Shown: positions 24,201 through 32,755, counted from the stretch's first letter. The stretch: DNA of 33,880 nucleotides from an uncultured Clostridia bacterium (GCA_944386445.1 CALXBD010000059.1:1-33880); one strand, 5' to 3'. Notes: a model not told the origin generated them from the letters alone. Translations and numbers: made by a program.

Positions 24201-26036
24201 TCAACGTTCCAAAATCGGTAGCTCTGTCATCCGGAGGTTCGTGCAGCCATATGGGATCAACCGCAAGGTTTCCGGCGCAGAGATTGGGGCTTTGGATCGA
24301 GGAAGTTCCTCACATAGGCCGTTCTTCATTTGCCAATCTACCTGAGCTAAACTGGTCTCAATCCACACCGGCGCTCCCTCCGGTGAAAACGGGCAATCTC
24401 CCACTGTACCTTGATGGAACGTAAGCTCCCCGCCCACAAATCCGTAATTCCAAGGGGTCAGTGGCAACAATTCATAGTCGCAGTAAGGATATTTCCGCTC
24501 CACATCATCTCGGACATATTCAATCCGATTCCACTGCTCTTTAACCGGAAGCGAGTAAACAAGCGGTCCCCGCCGCACACAGAAAAGCCCGCTGGGACGG
24601 GAAACATACTCTGCCTGGAAGGAAAGTGTCACTGTAACTTCTGTACTTCCTTCCCAGAGCCGTTCAATCCGGAAGGACTTGCCAGGCTCTGCTGCGGCGC
24701 CATCCACCTGCGCATTCTGCGCGAAACCGGGAATTCTCAGATCCAGTGCAAACCGAACCGGCTCTTCCGCGCAAACTACTACCTGATACCCATCCTCAAA
24801 AGGATAATTGGTACGAAGTTCACAGGACACCTTTTTCCCGTTTATTATAGCCTCCACTTTGACCGGAGCAATTGCCGTAACTGCAATTCCCTCTTGGGTA
24901 CGCATCAGAGCGGAAAGAGCTAATTTAGGCCAAGCCTGACCAAAATTGGCAGTACAACAACCAAAATTCGGCTCCAGTCCGAACAAATGGGATTCCGGTC
25001 CATTGGTCCCAAAGGGATGTTCCTTATCCGGGAAGCGGGTACATTGTGGCTGATTAGTCAGCTGGTCATACTGATGGCTCCACATATCGGGGCTGATAGC
25101 AGCAGGAAGCGCATTAAAAGCAGTCATTTCCAGCCGATCTCCCCACTTTTCAAAGCCTGTCAATGCTGCCAGCCACTCGTAAGAATACATGGCTTCTGCC
25201 ACAGAGCAAAGCTCACTCCCGCGAATGGGGCTGGTTCCGGCCAAACACTCATCTCCGGTGAAATGGCCGCACGCCATGCCGTGATCCCGCATCAGAGTCT
25301 GCCAGGCCATCTCCGCAAAGGCATCGGGATCGCCGCCGCCTGCCAGCGCAAACAGCCCGGAAGCTTTTATACACATCGCCATATTGACCACGTGATTTAA
25401 AAAGCTCCAGTTATCGTCCGGTTCCTGATTGGGCCAGTGTTCAAAAAGCGCTTCATAATCCATACCCTGACAACGCAGCTTCAGAGCCAATGTCAGCAGC
25501 CATTTTTCCGGCCGGCGCTCATACAACCAAAAAATCGGAATCAGGCACTCGAACCACCGAGCTGCTCCCCACTGATTCAGCGTAATGCAATTGATATAAA
25601 GATAATACTGCCGAAACGCCTTATAAAGGGCTGTTTCGATCCGCGGATCGCCGGTGCAATCACCGTAAACCGCCAACACCTTTCCGATCAGAATCAGCGC
25701 CCACATATCATAATGGGTACGCTCCTCATCGCTGCAGGGGCAAAGCCATCCGTCCGGCTGCTGACGCTCCAAAATAGCGTCGACATATCGGGTAGCCCGA
25801 GCTTTCATGTCTTCATTGTCCAGGAGCCAGGCCAAGGGAATGAACCCATCCAGCCAATAAGGCACCCGTTCCCAGCCCTCTTTATCGCCGCCGATCCAAC
25901 GGCTGTCGCGGACATCCGGCCAAACCTTATCCAGATTTCCCGCCAGTCCTGCCGCCTGTATTTCCAGCTGCCGTTTCAGCCAGCCTGTCGGCTTCAGCTC
26001 CTGGGCAGTAAAAAAGCTTCGTTTCAACTGATTCAT
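24201..26036 (-). CDS. GH127-family (DUF1680) glycoside hydrolase, beta-L-arabinofuranosidase-like
   Basis: The 611-residue protein has an alpha/alpha barrel and a C-terminal beta domain. The zinc-binding set of GH127 is visible: Glu275 and Cys277 in SELCSV, and Cys360-Cys361 in FGCCTANFGQAWPKL. These match the Glu-Cys-Cys-Cys arrangement known from HypBA1, where one Cys is the nucleophile. Glu263 (GDECLAG) is a candidate acid/base. GH127 members remove beta-L-arabinofuranose, but the wider DUF1680 group has other activities. No signal peptide. ATG start, 6 bases after GGAGGG. It is transcribed divergently from the AraC gene at 26181, which probably controls it. Specificity is uncertain because the neighbours point to amino sugars. 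Confidence 0.9.
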   Translation of the reverse strand: MNQLKRSFFTAQELKPTGWLKRQLEIQAAGLAGNLDKVWPDVRDSRWIGGDKEGWERVPYWLDGFIPLAWLLDNEDMKARATRYVDAILERQQPDGWLCPCSDEERTHYDMWALILIGKVLAVYGDCTGDPRIETALYKAFRQYYLYINCITLNQWGAARWFECLIPIFWLYERRPEKWLLTLALKLRCQGMDYEALFEHWPNQEPDDNWSFLNHVVNMAMCIKASGLFALAGGGDPDAFAEMAWQTLMRDHGMACGHFTGDECLAGTSPIRGSELCSVAEAMYSYEWLAALTGFEKWGDRLEMTAFNALPAAISPDMWSHQYDQLTNQPQCTRFPDKEHPFGTNGPESHLFGLEPNFGCCTANFGQAWPKLALSALMRTQEGIAVTAIAPVKVEAIINGKKVSCELRTNYPFEDGYQVVVCAEEPVRFALDLRIPGFAQNAQVDGAAAEPGKSFRIERLWEGSTEVTVTLSFQAEYVSRPSGLFCVRRGPLVYSLPVKEQWNRIEYVRDDVERKYPYCDYELLPLTPWNYGFVGGELTFHQGTVGDCPFSPEGAPVWIETSLAQVDWQMKNGLCEELPRSKAPISAPETLRLIPYGCTNLRMTELPILER

Positions 26037-26118
26037 AGCGTACCCTCCGTCTTTTGGAATCTAACAACAGGATAACAGGTATCCGACAGATTTTCCAGTG
26101 CAAAACCCGACCGCTTTC

Positions 26119-26146
26119 TTGCAAAAATCGATATTTCTGTTATACT
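26119..26146 (+). promoter_or_regulatory. Promoter of the cupin-AraC regulator
   Basis: TTGCAA (26119-26124) and TATACT (26141-26146) are 16 bases apart, about 35 bases before the ATG. A small dyad GGATA-ACAGG-TATCC (26070-26084) lies on the side of the divergent GH127 gene and may be an operator. Confidence 0.55.
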
Positions 26147-26180
26147 GAAAGAGAAGCATTTTCATCCAGGAGGCGATCCA

Positions 26181-26954
26181 ATGAACGAACCGGAAGTTTT
26201 TCTGGACCTGGACCGAATTCCGTCGCTTGCAACCTGCAGCTTCCGCCGATTCGACCCAGGAGAATATCATGTGACCAGAGTTTCGGATTGCGATGTCCTG
26301 CTTCTGATGCTGGAGGGGGAACTGATTTTTTACGAAGACGGGAAGCGGATTTCGCTGCTGCCGGGCCAGTGGTATATCCAGCGGGCGGGGCTGTCCCAAA
26401 CTGGTGGCGAACCCAGTCTCCTTCCCTACTACTATTACATTCATTTTCATGGGGATTTTTCGCCGGAGCCACGGCACCCGCTGCCTCTGGCCGGAAGATT
26501 CGAGCCGGGAGACTTTCTGCCGCTGCTCCAACGGTTGGATACCGCCTGGTGGACGGATGGTTCCGGTGTATCGCGGCAAAGTGCTTTTTTCGATATTTTT
26601 GCCAAGCTGGAAGATGCTGTGCCGGCAAATCCGGTAACAGGCATGATCGCCTACCTGTCAGAACATCTTGGAGAAGAACTGCATCTTTCCGACCTGGCCC
26701 GGGAGTTTCGCTATACTGAGGATCATATCATCCGGCTGTTCCGGCGCTGGAAGGGCATCACGCCACACCAGTGCATCCTGGAGCTTCGTCTGCGGAAGGC
26801 TCGTCAGCTTTTGGAAACGACCGACCGAGATATTGCCGCCATTGCCGCCCAGACCGGTTTTGGAGATCCGTCTGTATTTTACCGGGCTTTCCGCAAAGAT
26901 ACAGGGCTTTCCCCAGGAGAATGGAGACGGCTGCGCTCCGGTGTTTCCCGGTAA
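26181..26954 (+). CDS. AraC-family regulator with cupin-like N-terminal domain
   Basis: The 257-residue cytoplasmic protein has a beta-rich sugar-binding-type N-terminal domain (about 15-100, LLLMLEGELIFYEDGKRISL then LLPGQWYIQRAG) and a C-terminal AraC double helix-turn-helix (about 157-253, LSDLAREFRYTEDHIIRLF then VFYRAFRKDTGLSPGEWR). Unlike the two large regulators it has no membrane segments and should sense an internal sugar. ATG start after AGGAGG. It is divergent from GH127 and upstream of the GH20 gene at 27093, so these are its likely targets. Confidence 0.92.
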   Translation: MNEPEVFLDLDRIPSLATCSFRRFDPGEYHVTRVSDCDVLLLMLEGELIFYEDGKRISLLPGQWYIQRAGLSQTGGEPSLLPYYYYIHFHGDFSPEPRHPLPLAGRFEPGDFLPLLQRLDTAWWTDGSGVSRQSAFFDIFAKLEDAVPANPVTGMIAYLSEHLGEELHLSDLAREFRYTEDHIIRLFRRWKGITPHQCILELRLRKARQLLETTDRDIAAIAAQTGFGDPSVFYRAFRKDTGLSPGEWRRLRSGVSR

Positions 26955-26999
26955 AGCTGCTCCCATGCAAAAATTGCTCGGCTGATAAAATATTGTTCC

Positions 27000-27040
27000 T
27001 TGACCATGGTAAAAGGCGCATGATATCATGATGGTAAAAG
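27000..27040 (+). promoter_or_regulatory. Promoter of the GH20 gene with flanking direct repeats
   Basis: TTGACC (27000-27005), an 18-base spacer and TATCAT (27024-27029) with an upstream TGA that makes an extended -10. The -10 lies inside the palindrome CATGATATCATG (27019-27030). ATGGTAAAAG occurs at 27006-27015 and again at 27031-27040, flanking the -10, a possible regulator site. Confidence 0.6.
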
Positions 27041-27092
27041 AGAATAAAATTCGGCTCTTTACAACTGTTTTTTTTTGAACAGGAGGATTATC

Positions 27093-28958
27093 ATGCAAAA
27101 ATTATTTTTGCAATCTGCTCCGGCAGGATGGCAGGAAGGATTGGAACTTCTGACCAATGACCTGAATTTTTCACTGGAGCAAGATGGCTTGCCGCTTACC
27201 GCAGAAACCGGTGCTTCTACGATAATTCAATTTGATGGGAAAACTGTATCGATTGCCTGTCATGAAAAAGTACATTTCTATAGAGCAATCGCCTTGCTGC
27301 TGCGTGAACTGCCCAAAGGACAGCCCTTCACTCTGGAGGAATCAGCTGCTTTTGAAACGGACGGCACTATGTTTGACTGCTCCCGAAATGCGGTCCTGCG
27401 GCCGGAAACTGTTAAATTTCTTCTGAGGAAAATGGCCTGCATGGGCTTAAATGCTGCAATGCTTTACACTGAGGATACATATGAGGTCCCCGGCTACCCT
27501 TATTTTGGCTATATGCGCGGTGCCTACACTGCGGAAGAGATTCAGAAGCTGGACGATTATGCAGATACGCTCGGGATTGAGTTAATCCCCTGTATTCAGA
27601 CGCTGGGACACCTGGCAAGTGCTTTAAAATGGGACAAGATGGCGCCTTATGCCGATACAAAAGAGGTGCTGCTCTGCGATGACGATCATGTTTATCAGCT
27701 GATTGAAGATATGATTACAGCTGCGTCGTCCCACGTCCGCTCCCGGAGAATCCACATCGGCATGGACGAAGCGATGGACTTGGGCCTGGGAAAATTCCTG
27801 CAGAAACACGGCTATGAGAGCGGCCCTTCCATTATTGCCCGGCATTTCAGCAGAGTGATGGAGATTATCCGGCGGCACGGCCTTTCGCCTATGATTTGGA
27901 GCGACATGTATTTCCGACAGGCTTCCAAAACCGCAGACTATTATGACCTGGATGCTGTTATCCCTCAGGAGGTCATCGATCAAGTTCCAACAGATGCATC
28001 GCTGGTTTACTGGGATTACTATCATGATACGGAAGAATTCTACGAGGACTATATTAAGCGTCACAAACGCTTCCCCAATGAGATTGTATTTGCAGGCGGC
28101 CTGTGGACGTGGGTAACATTTGCCACCCACTATGGTATGGCCTTCCGCACATCGGTTCCAGCACTTCGCCAGTGCCGCAAGCAACAAATTCGCCATGTTT
28201 TCACGACTATGTGGGGCGACAACGGCGCGGAAAATGTCCTGACAAGTGCCCTGCTGGGGTTGCAGCTTTATGCGGAATACAATTTTGCCGATGATGTATC
28301 ATTAGAGCTTTTGCGGGAACGTTTTGCTGCCTGTACAGGTGAAAGCCTGGATGCCTTCCTTGATATGAGCAGGCTTGATGTCCCGAACTGGGCTATTTCG
28401 GAAGATGGCTTACCGCCGTTGGAAAAAGAATACTTCAGCCGGCAGGTGTTGTATTCCGACCCGTTGCTGGACCTGTACGCAGTGAGCATGGATGAAGCTG
28501 TTCTTGCAGATCACTTCCGGGAAGTGGCACCTATTTTAGAAAAACATGCTGCAGAAAGTCCCAACTTTTCTATGCTGTTCCAGCACCTGGCCTTATTGGC
28601 AGATTTCCTGGCTGGAAAATGTGATCTGCAATGTGGAATTCGTGCTGCATACAAGGATAAGGACAAGAAAGAGCTTCGCAGGTTAGCTGAGGAACAGATC
28701 CCGACGCTGGTATCCAAAGCGGAGTCGCTGCGTGCAAGCTGGCGCAACTTGTGGATGTCCTGCAACAAGCCCTTTGGCTATGAGGTTTTGGATATTCGTC
28801 TTGGGGGTACTGCGGCTCGGCTGGAAAGCGCTGCTGCTCGGATTTTGGGATACTTGGACGGAGCGTACGACAAAATTGAAGAACTGGAGGTCAAAGTTTT
28901 GCCTATGGATAATGCTTTTACCTGGCAACAAATGGCTTCGGCATCCGTCCTCTTTTAA
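27093..28958 (+). CDS. GH20-family beta-N-acetylhexosaminidase with C-terminal extension
   Basis: The 621-residue protein has an N-terminal GH20b-like domain (about 1-88), a TIM barrel with HIGMDEAMDLGLG giving the catalytic Asp225-Glu226, an earlier QTLGHLAS (169-176) substrate motif, and a helical C-terminal domain (about 450-615) not found in minimal GH20 enzymes. It resembles cytoplasmic Firmicute exo-hexosaminidases and lacks a signal peptide. The frame extends to 27075, but CAGGAGG lies just before the ATG at 27093. It has its own promoter and ends in a strong terminator, so it is monocistronic, possibly under the upstream AraC protein. It differs clearly in length and layout from the GH20 at 22678-24129, suggesting a different linkage. 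Confidence 0.9.
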   Translation: MQKLFLQSAPAGWQEGLELLTNDLNFSLEQDGLPLTAETGASTIIQFDGKTVSIACHEKVHFYRAIALLLRELPKGQPFTLEESAAFETDGTMFDCSRNAVLRPETVKFLLRKMACMGLNAAMLYTEDTYEVPGYPYFGYMRGAYTAEEIQKLDDYADTLGIELIPCIQTLGHLASALKWDKMAPYADTKEVLLCDDDHVYQLIEDMITAASSHVRSRRIHIGMDEAMDLGLGKFLQKHGYESGPSIIARHFSRVMEIIRRHGLSPMIWSDMYFRQASKTADYYDLDAVIPQEVIDQVPTDASLVYWDYYHDTEEFYEDYIKRHKRFPNEIVFAGGLWTWVTFATHYGMAFRTSVPALRQCRKQQIRHVFTTMWGDNGAENVLTSALLGLQLYAEYNFADDVSLELLRERFAACTGESLDAFLDMSRLDVPNWAISEDGLPPLEKEYFSRQVLYSDPLLDLYAVSMDEAVLADHFREVAPILEKHAAESPNFSMLFQHLALLADFLAGKCDLQCGIRAAYKDKDKKELRRLAEEQIPTLVSKAESLRASWRNLWMSCNKPFGYEVLDIRLGGTAARLESAAARILGYLDGAYDKIEELEVKVLPMDNAFTWQQMASASVLF

Positions 28959-28965
28959 GCAGACA

Positions 28966-28996
28966 AAACAGGGAGCAGTTAGACTGCTCCCTGTTT
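28966..28996. terminator. Bidirectional terminator between GH20 and BlaR1-like genes
   Basis: A perfect 14-bp stem (AAACAGGGAGCAGT arm, 3-base loop) lies between two convergent genes, 8 bases after the GH20 stop and 6 bases from the end of the BlaR1-like gene. Confidence 0.9.
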
Positions 28997-29002
28997 CCAT
29001 AT

Positions 29003-30445
29003 TCAGCTGAGGATAATGCTTTCTGCAATCGCAATCAGCTCTTCTTCTGTCACGGTGTCCAATTCAAAATACATTGCTACATAGACGCAGCGCTCTTTGT
29101 CATAGGAAGTGATGGAGGGGTATTCCACAAAACCCGCTCCTGCGGCACTGTCATATCCGTCCGGATCCTGGTACGAATTATTGACGTACAATAAACCCGT
29201 GGCCGTTTCGCCGGTATCCGTCGTTCTCACCGGCGTATAGTCTCCGCACCACTGAACCAAGCTGCCCAGCCGGATCCCCGAATAAGCCACCTGATAATAC
29301 TGGTCATCTGGAACGCCCTCCACGTGCTCAAAGGTCCCAAAGCCCACGCTGCCGGCAGGGTTCCCGTCCTGATCCAGAAAAATATTTTTCTCCTCTGGCG
29401 GCATAAACTGCGGTTCGCTCCCCTCTTCAGAAACCACTGTCCACCCTTCCGGCAGCTCCAGAGTCAAAGTAAACGGCTCCCCGTTTCCGGAAAACTGTAT
29501 TTCTGTCTTTCCGGAAGCTCCAGCGTCAACCAAAAGTCCTAAGCAGATGGCAGCTACGGCAACGACCGCCAAAATTGTCACCCAAAGGGCCGGCTTCTTA
29601 AAGGAGAGGATGTTTTTGATCCGCCCTTTCACTTCGCCTTCACCGAAAGCCAGCGGCGTACCGACGGGCAGCTTTCTTCCGCAGGACAGCGCCAGCAGCG
29701 AAGCGGAATAAGGCTTTTTCACCTCATTGCCAAGTTTTCGAATCACTGCCTCGTCACAGGACATTTCCATGTCCTTTCCGGAAAGGGAAAAGGCAAGCCA
29801 GACCAGTGGGTTAAACCAGTGGACACACAATACTAAAAACGATGCCAGCCGAATAAAATGGTCTTTCCTGCGGATATGGGTCCGCTCATGCAGGAGAATG
29901 TATTCTTTTTCTTCTGCAGACAATCCTGCAGGCAGGTAAACAACCGGCCGAAAAAAACCGATTACAAAGGGAGTATCCACCTTTTGAGAAACCATAACGC
30001 CACTGCCATCCGATACTGCACCTTTCAGCTTGCGCCGCAGCCGGAACAGGCAGATCAGGCTGCATGCCAATAATGCTGCGGCGCCAATCAGCCACAGCCA
30101 GCTGCCGACAGCGGCCCACACTTGTAAGGGATTCATGCTGTCGCCTGCAGCAGGCGTAGGCAGAAATGTATTCACTGTTTGATCTAAAAAAGGGATCCCG
30201 GTATTCACCGCCGGGGAAGCTTGTGTCAGGATTTCGGGAGACACCGGTTTGGAGTTTACCGGAAGCAGACTGATCGGCAGGGAAATAGTAACCGGACAGA
30301 TCAGCCGAAACAGTACAATGCTCCATAGAGTGTAGGAAAAGATGCGAGGAGCCTTCCGCAGCAACAGTCTGCCTATCAGGACGGCTAAAATCACGACTCC
30401 TCCGGTAAAACTCATGTTCAGTACCTGCAAAAATACTGCGTCCAT
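29003..30445 (-). CDS. BlaR1/MecR1-like M56 membrane metallopeptidase
   Basis: The 480-residue protein has N-terminal membrane segments (about 8-28, 34-60, 112-134), the zinc-protease motif HERTH (186-190) in LLHERTHIRRKDH with Glu227 in KDMEMSCDEA as the third ligand, another membrane segment at about 286-306, and an extracytoplasmic C-terminal domain (about 310-480). In BlaR1/MecR1 the sensor is a penicillin-binding domain; here the sensor lacks an obvious SxxK-type penicillin-binding layout, so the signal is probably different. The protease should act on the BlaI-like repressor encoded 3 bases upstream. ATG start; its ribosome site AAGGAGGAG lies inside the last codons of blaI, so the two are translationally coupled. 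Confidence 0.9.
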   Translation of the reverse strand: MDAVFLQVLNMSFTGGVVILAVLIGRLLLRKAPRIFSYTLWSIVLFRLICPVTISLPISLLPVNSKPVSPEILTQASPAVNTGIPFLDQTVNTFLPTPAAGDSMNPLQVWAAVGSWLWLIGAAALLACSLICLFRLRRKLKGAVSDGSGVMVSQKVDTPFVIGFFRPVVYLPAGLSAEEKEYILLHERTHIRRKDHFIRLASFLVLCVHWFNPLVWLAFSLSGKDMEMSCDEAVIRKLGNEVKKPYSASLLALSCGRKLPVGTPLAFGEGEVKGRIKNILSFKKPALWVTILAVVAVAAICLGLLVDAGASGKTEIQFSGNGEPFTLTLELPEGWTVVSEEGSEPQFMPPEEKNIFLDQDGNPAGSVGFGTFEHVEGVPDDQYYQVAYSGIRLGSLVQWCGDYTPVRTTDTGETATGLLYVNNSYQDPDGYDSAAGAGFVEYPSITSYDKERCVYVAMYFELDTVTEEELIAIAESIILS

Positions 30446-30448
30446 TGG

Positions 30449-30811
30449 TCACTCCTCCTTATAATCGTCGATCAGCTTCTGGATTTCCTGTACCTCTTCC
30501 CGGCTTAACTTTTTTCTCCTGCAAAAGGCCGCCAAGAACTGCGGCAGCGAGCCGCCGAAAGTTTCCTCCACAAATTTTTCGCCTTGCGCTGCCTGGAACT
30601 CCTCCCGGCTCAATAGCACAGAAACACTGCCCTCCTTTGTCTCAAAAATCCCACGGTCGCAGAGCCGCTTCAGCATAGTATACGTTGTGGTCCGTTTCCA
30701 GCCGAACGCATCGGCACACAGTTCCACCAAATTCCGAGTCGTTACCGGTGCATGTTTCCAGATCAGCTCTGCCAATTTTCCTTCCATCTCGCCCAATTTG
30801 TAAGGTTCCAT
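30449..30811 (-). CDS. BlaI/MecI-family transcription repressor
   Basis: The 120-residue protein has a winged-helix DNA-binding domain (GEMEGKLAELIWKHAPVTTR, then RTTTYTMLKRLCDRG) and a C-terminal helical dimerisation region, the standard BlaI length. It normally represses its own operon until the BlaR1-like protease triggers cleavage. The likely protease site is in the dimerisation region, but I cannot pinpoint it. ATG start after AAGGAG. Two dyads in its promoter (30828-30876) are probable operators. No beta-lactamase or PBP2a gene is next to it, so its targets lie elsewhere or are only itself. Confidence 0.92.
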   Translation of the reverse strand: MEPYKLGEMEGKLAELIWKHAPVTTRNLVELCADAFGWKRTTTYTMLKRLCDRGIFETKEGSVSVLLSREEFQAAQGEKFVEETFGGSLPQFLAAFCRRKKLSREEVQEIQKLIDDYKEE

Positions 30812-30827
30812 CTGTATATCTCCTTAT

Positions 30828-30887
30828 GTCTAATAGTGTTAGACGCGTCCATGGTTATAGTCTAACATCGTTAGACAAAATTGTCAA
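30828..30887 (-). promoter_or_regulatory. blaI promoter with two BlaI-type operators
   Basis: On the minus strand TTGACA (30882-30887) and TAGACT (30859-30864) are 17 bases apart. Two dyads of identical arms and 5-base centres, GTCTAA-N5-TTAGAC, lie at 30828-30844 and 30860-30876, their centres 32 bases apart. The second dyad covers the -10 box. Repression of blaI-blaR1 by its own product is expected. The arms differ from the ACA/TGT core of classical bla operators. Confidence 0.8.
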
Positions 30888-30927
30888 GGATATTTTCAAA
30901 AAACAAGAGCCAATAAAAAGAATTTTA

Positions 30928-30956
30928 TTGCAACTTCGAAACTTTTGTATTATGAT
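30928..30956 (+). promoter_or_regulatory. Promoter of the TM2-domain protein gene
   Basis: TTGCAA (30928-30933) and TATGAT (30951-30956) are 17 bases apart, about 36 bases before the start codon. Confidence 0.6.
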
Positions 30957-30992
30957 ATTATCAGAATGACTATGGGGAAAGGACGAATTCTT

Positions 30993-32048
30993 ATGAAATG
31001 CCCTAAATGCGGCACAGAATACACTGGTGACTCCTGTCCTAAATGCAATGAAAATTCCAACGCGTTAGATGCTTTTGAAGCAGCTTTTTCGGAATACACA
31101 AGTTACGCTTCTGATTATCTTAATGAAACGCCTTCTGAAGATCTTTTCAAAACTCCCCCTGTTCCGGAAACTGTGCCCCTCGACAAGCCCGAATCTCTCC
31201 CAAAAACAGATCCATGGCGGGAGGTCAGAAGTGAGGCTCCGCCCGTCCCCGAAACTGCTCCCCTTGATAAAACAGAACCGCTTCCGGAAACAGACCCCTG
31301 GCGGGAGGTCAGAAGTGAGACTCCGCCCGTCCCTGAAACTGCTCCCCTTGATAAAACAGAGCCGCTTCCGGAAACAGACCCCTGGCGAGAGGTTAGAAGT
31401 GAGGCTCCGCCTGTCCCCGAAACTGCTCCCCTTGATAAAACAGAACCGCTTCCGGAAACAGATCCCTGGCGGGAGGTCAGAAGTGAGGCTCCGCCCGTCC
31501 CTGAAACTGCTCCTCTTGACAAAACAGAGCCGCTTCCGGAAACAGAACCTGTGCAGGAGGCGACAGAAGGAACAGATATTTCGGATAATCCCAACCGATT
31601 TGTTCGAGTTTGCCCCCAGTGCGGACGCCCAATGCCTCGCCGTTACTGCGGCAATTGCGGATACGATTCCGGCCCACAGGACGTCCGGGAAGGGATTCGA
31701 ATCTGTCCTGTTTGTGGGAAACGCTCCCAAGGTCTTTTCTGTGGTGGCTGCGGCCGCGACCTTAGCGATCAACCCATTCAAGAGCAGACTTCTTGGAATC
31801 GCAATAACTTTTCAAAGTCTGACGCCAATCCCACTTTAGGAGAATCCACTTATCGGAAATGGGTCGCGTTTTTCCTTTGCCTGTTTCTTGGATGTTTGGG
31901 CGTTCACAGAATGTATGTCGGAAAGTGGGGAACCGGTATTTTGTGTATGCTTTGCTGCGGGTTCTGGGGAATATGGCCTTTTATTGATTTGATCCTGATT
32001 CTGACCGGTCATTTTAAAGATAAAATGGGACGTCCTTTGACAAAGTAG
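30993..32048 (+). CDS. Zinc-ribbon and TM2-domain membrane protein with tandem Pro/Glu repeats
   Basis: The 351-residue protein begins with a zinc ribbon (Cys3, Cys6, Cys15, Cys18), followed by a Pro/Glu-rich segment of about five 28-residue units (core PETAPLDKTEPLPETDPW), two further zinc ribbons (CPQCGRP...CGNCG and CPVCGKR...CGGCG), and a C-terminal TM2 domain (287-351) with two membrane spans and the FLGCLGVHRMYVG motif. TM2 proteins are small membrane proteins of unclear role; zinc ribbons suggest binding to protein or nucleic acid at the membrane. The frame extends upstream to 30945, but the ATG at 30993, about 10 bases after GGAAAGGA, starts the zinc ribbon directly. It is divergent from blaI, and whether BlaI affects it is unknown. 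Confidence 0.85.
   Translation: MKCPKCGTEYTGDSCPKCNENSNALDAFEAAFSEYTSYASDYLNETPSEDLFKTPPVPETVPLDKPESLPKTDPWREVRSEAPPVPETAPLDKTEPLPETDPWREVRSETPPVPETAPLDKTEPLPETDPWREVRSEAPPVPETAPLDKTEPLPETDPWREVRSEAPPVPETAPLDKTEPLPETEPVQEATEGTDISDNPNRFVRVCPQCGRPMPRRYCGNCGYDSGPQDVREGIRICPVCGKRSQGLFCGGCGRDLSDQPIQEQTSWNRNNFSKSDANPTLGESTYRKWVAFFLCLFLGCLGVHRMYVGKWGTGILCMLCCGFWGIWPFIDLILILTGHFKDKMGRPLTK
31152..31547 (+). repeat. 84-bp in-frame tandem repeat in the TM2-protein gene
   Basis: Units start at 31152 (diverged), 31236, 31320, 31404 and 31488 (last one partial, to about 31547). Each encodes 28 residues. The third-base variants alternate: the 31236 and 31404 units share CCCC...GAACC, while the 31320 and 31488 units share CCCT...GAGCC, pointing to duplication of a two-unit, 168-bp block. 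Confidence 0.92.
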
Positions 32049-32145
32049 CAGTTTGCCCAACGAATTTCTTTACCGTTTCAGTTGCTTATAGGGTTTTCGC
32101 AACACGGAATCGTTCGGATTGTGACAACTGGTTCCATCGACAATA

Positions 32146-32186
32146 AAGCGCAACATGTGAAGTTTCATGCCACATGTTGCGCTTTT
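32146..32186. terminator. Terminator between the TM2 gene and dcd
   Basis: AAGCGCAACATGTG and CACATGTTGCGCTT form a 14-bp stem with an 11-base loop, then TTTTGC on the plus strand. It lies in the gap 32049-32215 between convergent genes; it is about 100 bases past the TM2 stop. Confidence 0.75.
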
Positions 32187-32215
32187 GCATTGGAAGTAAA
32201 AATATTTTCGCACTC

Positions 32216-32755
32216 TTATTTCACTGATTCATTATCCAAAAACACTCTCGAGCCCGTTGCACCCACTTGCCCCTGATATTTTCCGTTATATGGGGTTAAA
32301 GCGGCCTGGTCCATTTTGGCGAAAACAAGTTGTCCGACTCTGCGACCGCATTTTAACTCTATTGCACACCTATTTGCGTTATACAATTCAAGGGTGATCT
32401 CTCCTCTGAATCCCGGGTCAACCCAGCCTGCATTTTGAATAAACAGTCCCATTCTGCCAAGAGAACTTCGTCCCTCAACAAAGGCCGTTAAATTATCAGG
32501 CAATTCTATATACTCCATCGTAGTGGCAAGGACGAATTGATGAGGCAATAAAACATAAGAATCACTTTTAATAACTTTATATGGAATCTCATCCTGCATT
32601 GTGATGATTCCCTTTGAAGAATCTTCAACAATACTAAATGTATCACCAAGTCTTATATCTACGCTTGCCGGTTGAATCTGCTCCTTTTCTACAGGAAAGA
32701 TCTTGAGGGAATGATCTTTTAACATCTTCAAAATTGTTTTATCCGACAAAATCAT
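32216..32755 (-). CDS. dcd: dCTP deaminase
   Basis: The 179-residue protein has the dUTPase-like fold signature of Dcd: QPASVDIRLGD (28-38), EGRSSLGRMGLF (about 93-104), the catalytic loop WVDPGFRGEITLEL with the conserved Glu in GEI, and the C-terminal GQVGATGSRVF. It converts dCTP to dUTP plus ammonia for dTMP synthesis. Some relatives also hydrolyse dUTP to dUMP; that cannot be decided by eye. Length is typical. ATG start 5 bases after AAGGGGAG. It is monocistronic in view, with the gene remnant at 32847 upstream and a TTGACA-like box in the 91-base gap between them. Confidence 0.93.
   Translation of the reverse strand: MILSDKTILKMLKDHSLKIFPVEKEQIQPASVDIRLGDTFSIVEDSSKGIITMQDEIPYKVIKSDSYVLLPHQFVLATTMEYIELPDNLTAFVEGRSSLGRMGLFIQNAGWVDPGFRGEITLELYNANRCAIELKCGRRVGQLVFAKMDQAALTPYNGKYQGQVGATGSRVFLDNESVK

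Noticed and set aside
29003..30811. Beta-lactam resistance locus
   Set aside because: No beta-lactamase or PBP gene is present, and the BlaR1-like sensor domain lacks evident penicillin-binding motifs.
31065..31781. Antisense 238-codon and 159-codon frames over the TM2-protein gene
   Set aside because: They mirror the 84-bp repeat; the plus frame has the zinc ribbons, TM2 domain and ribosome site.
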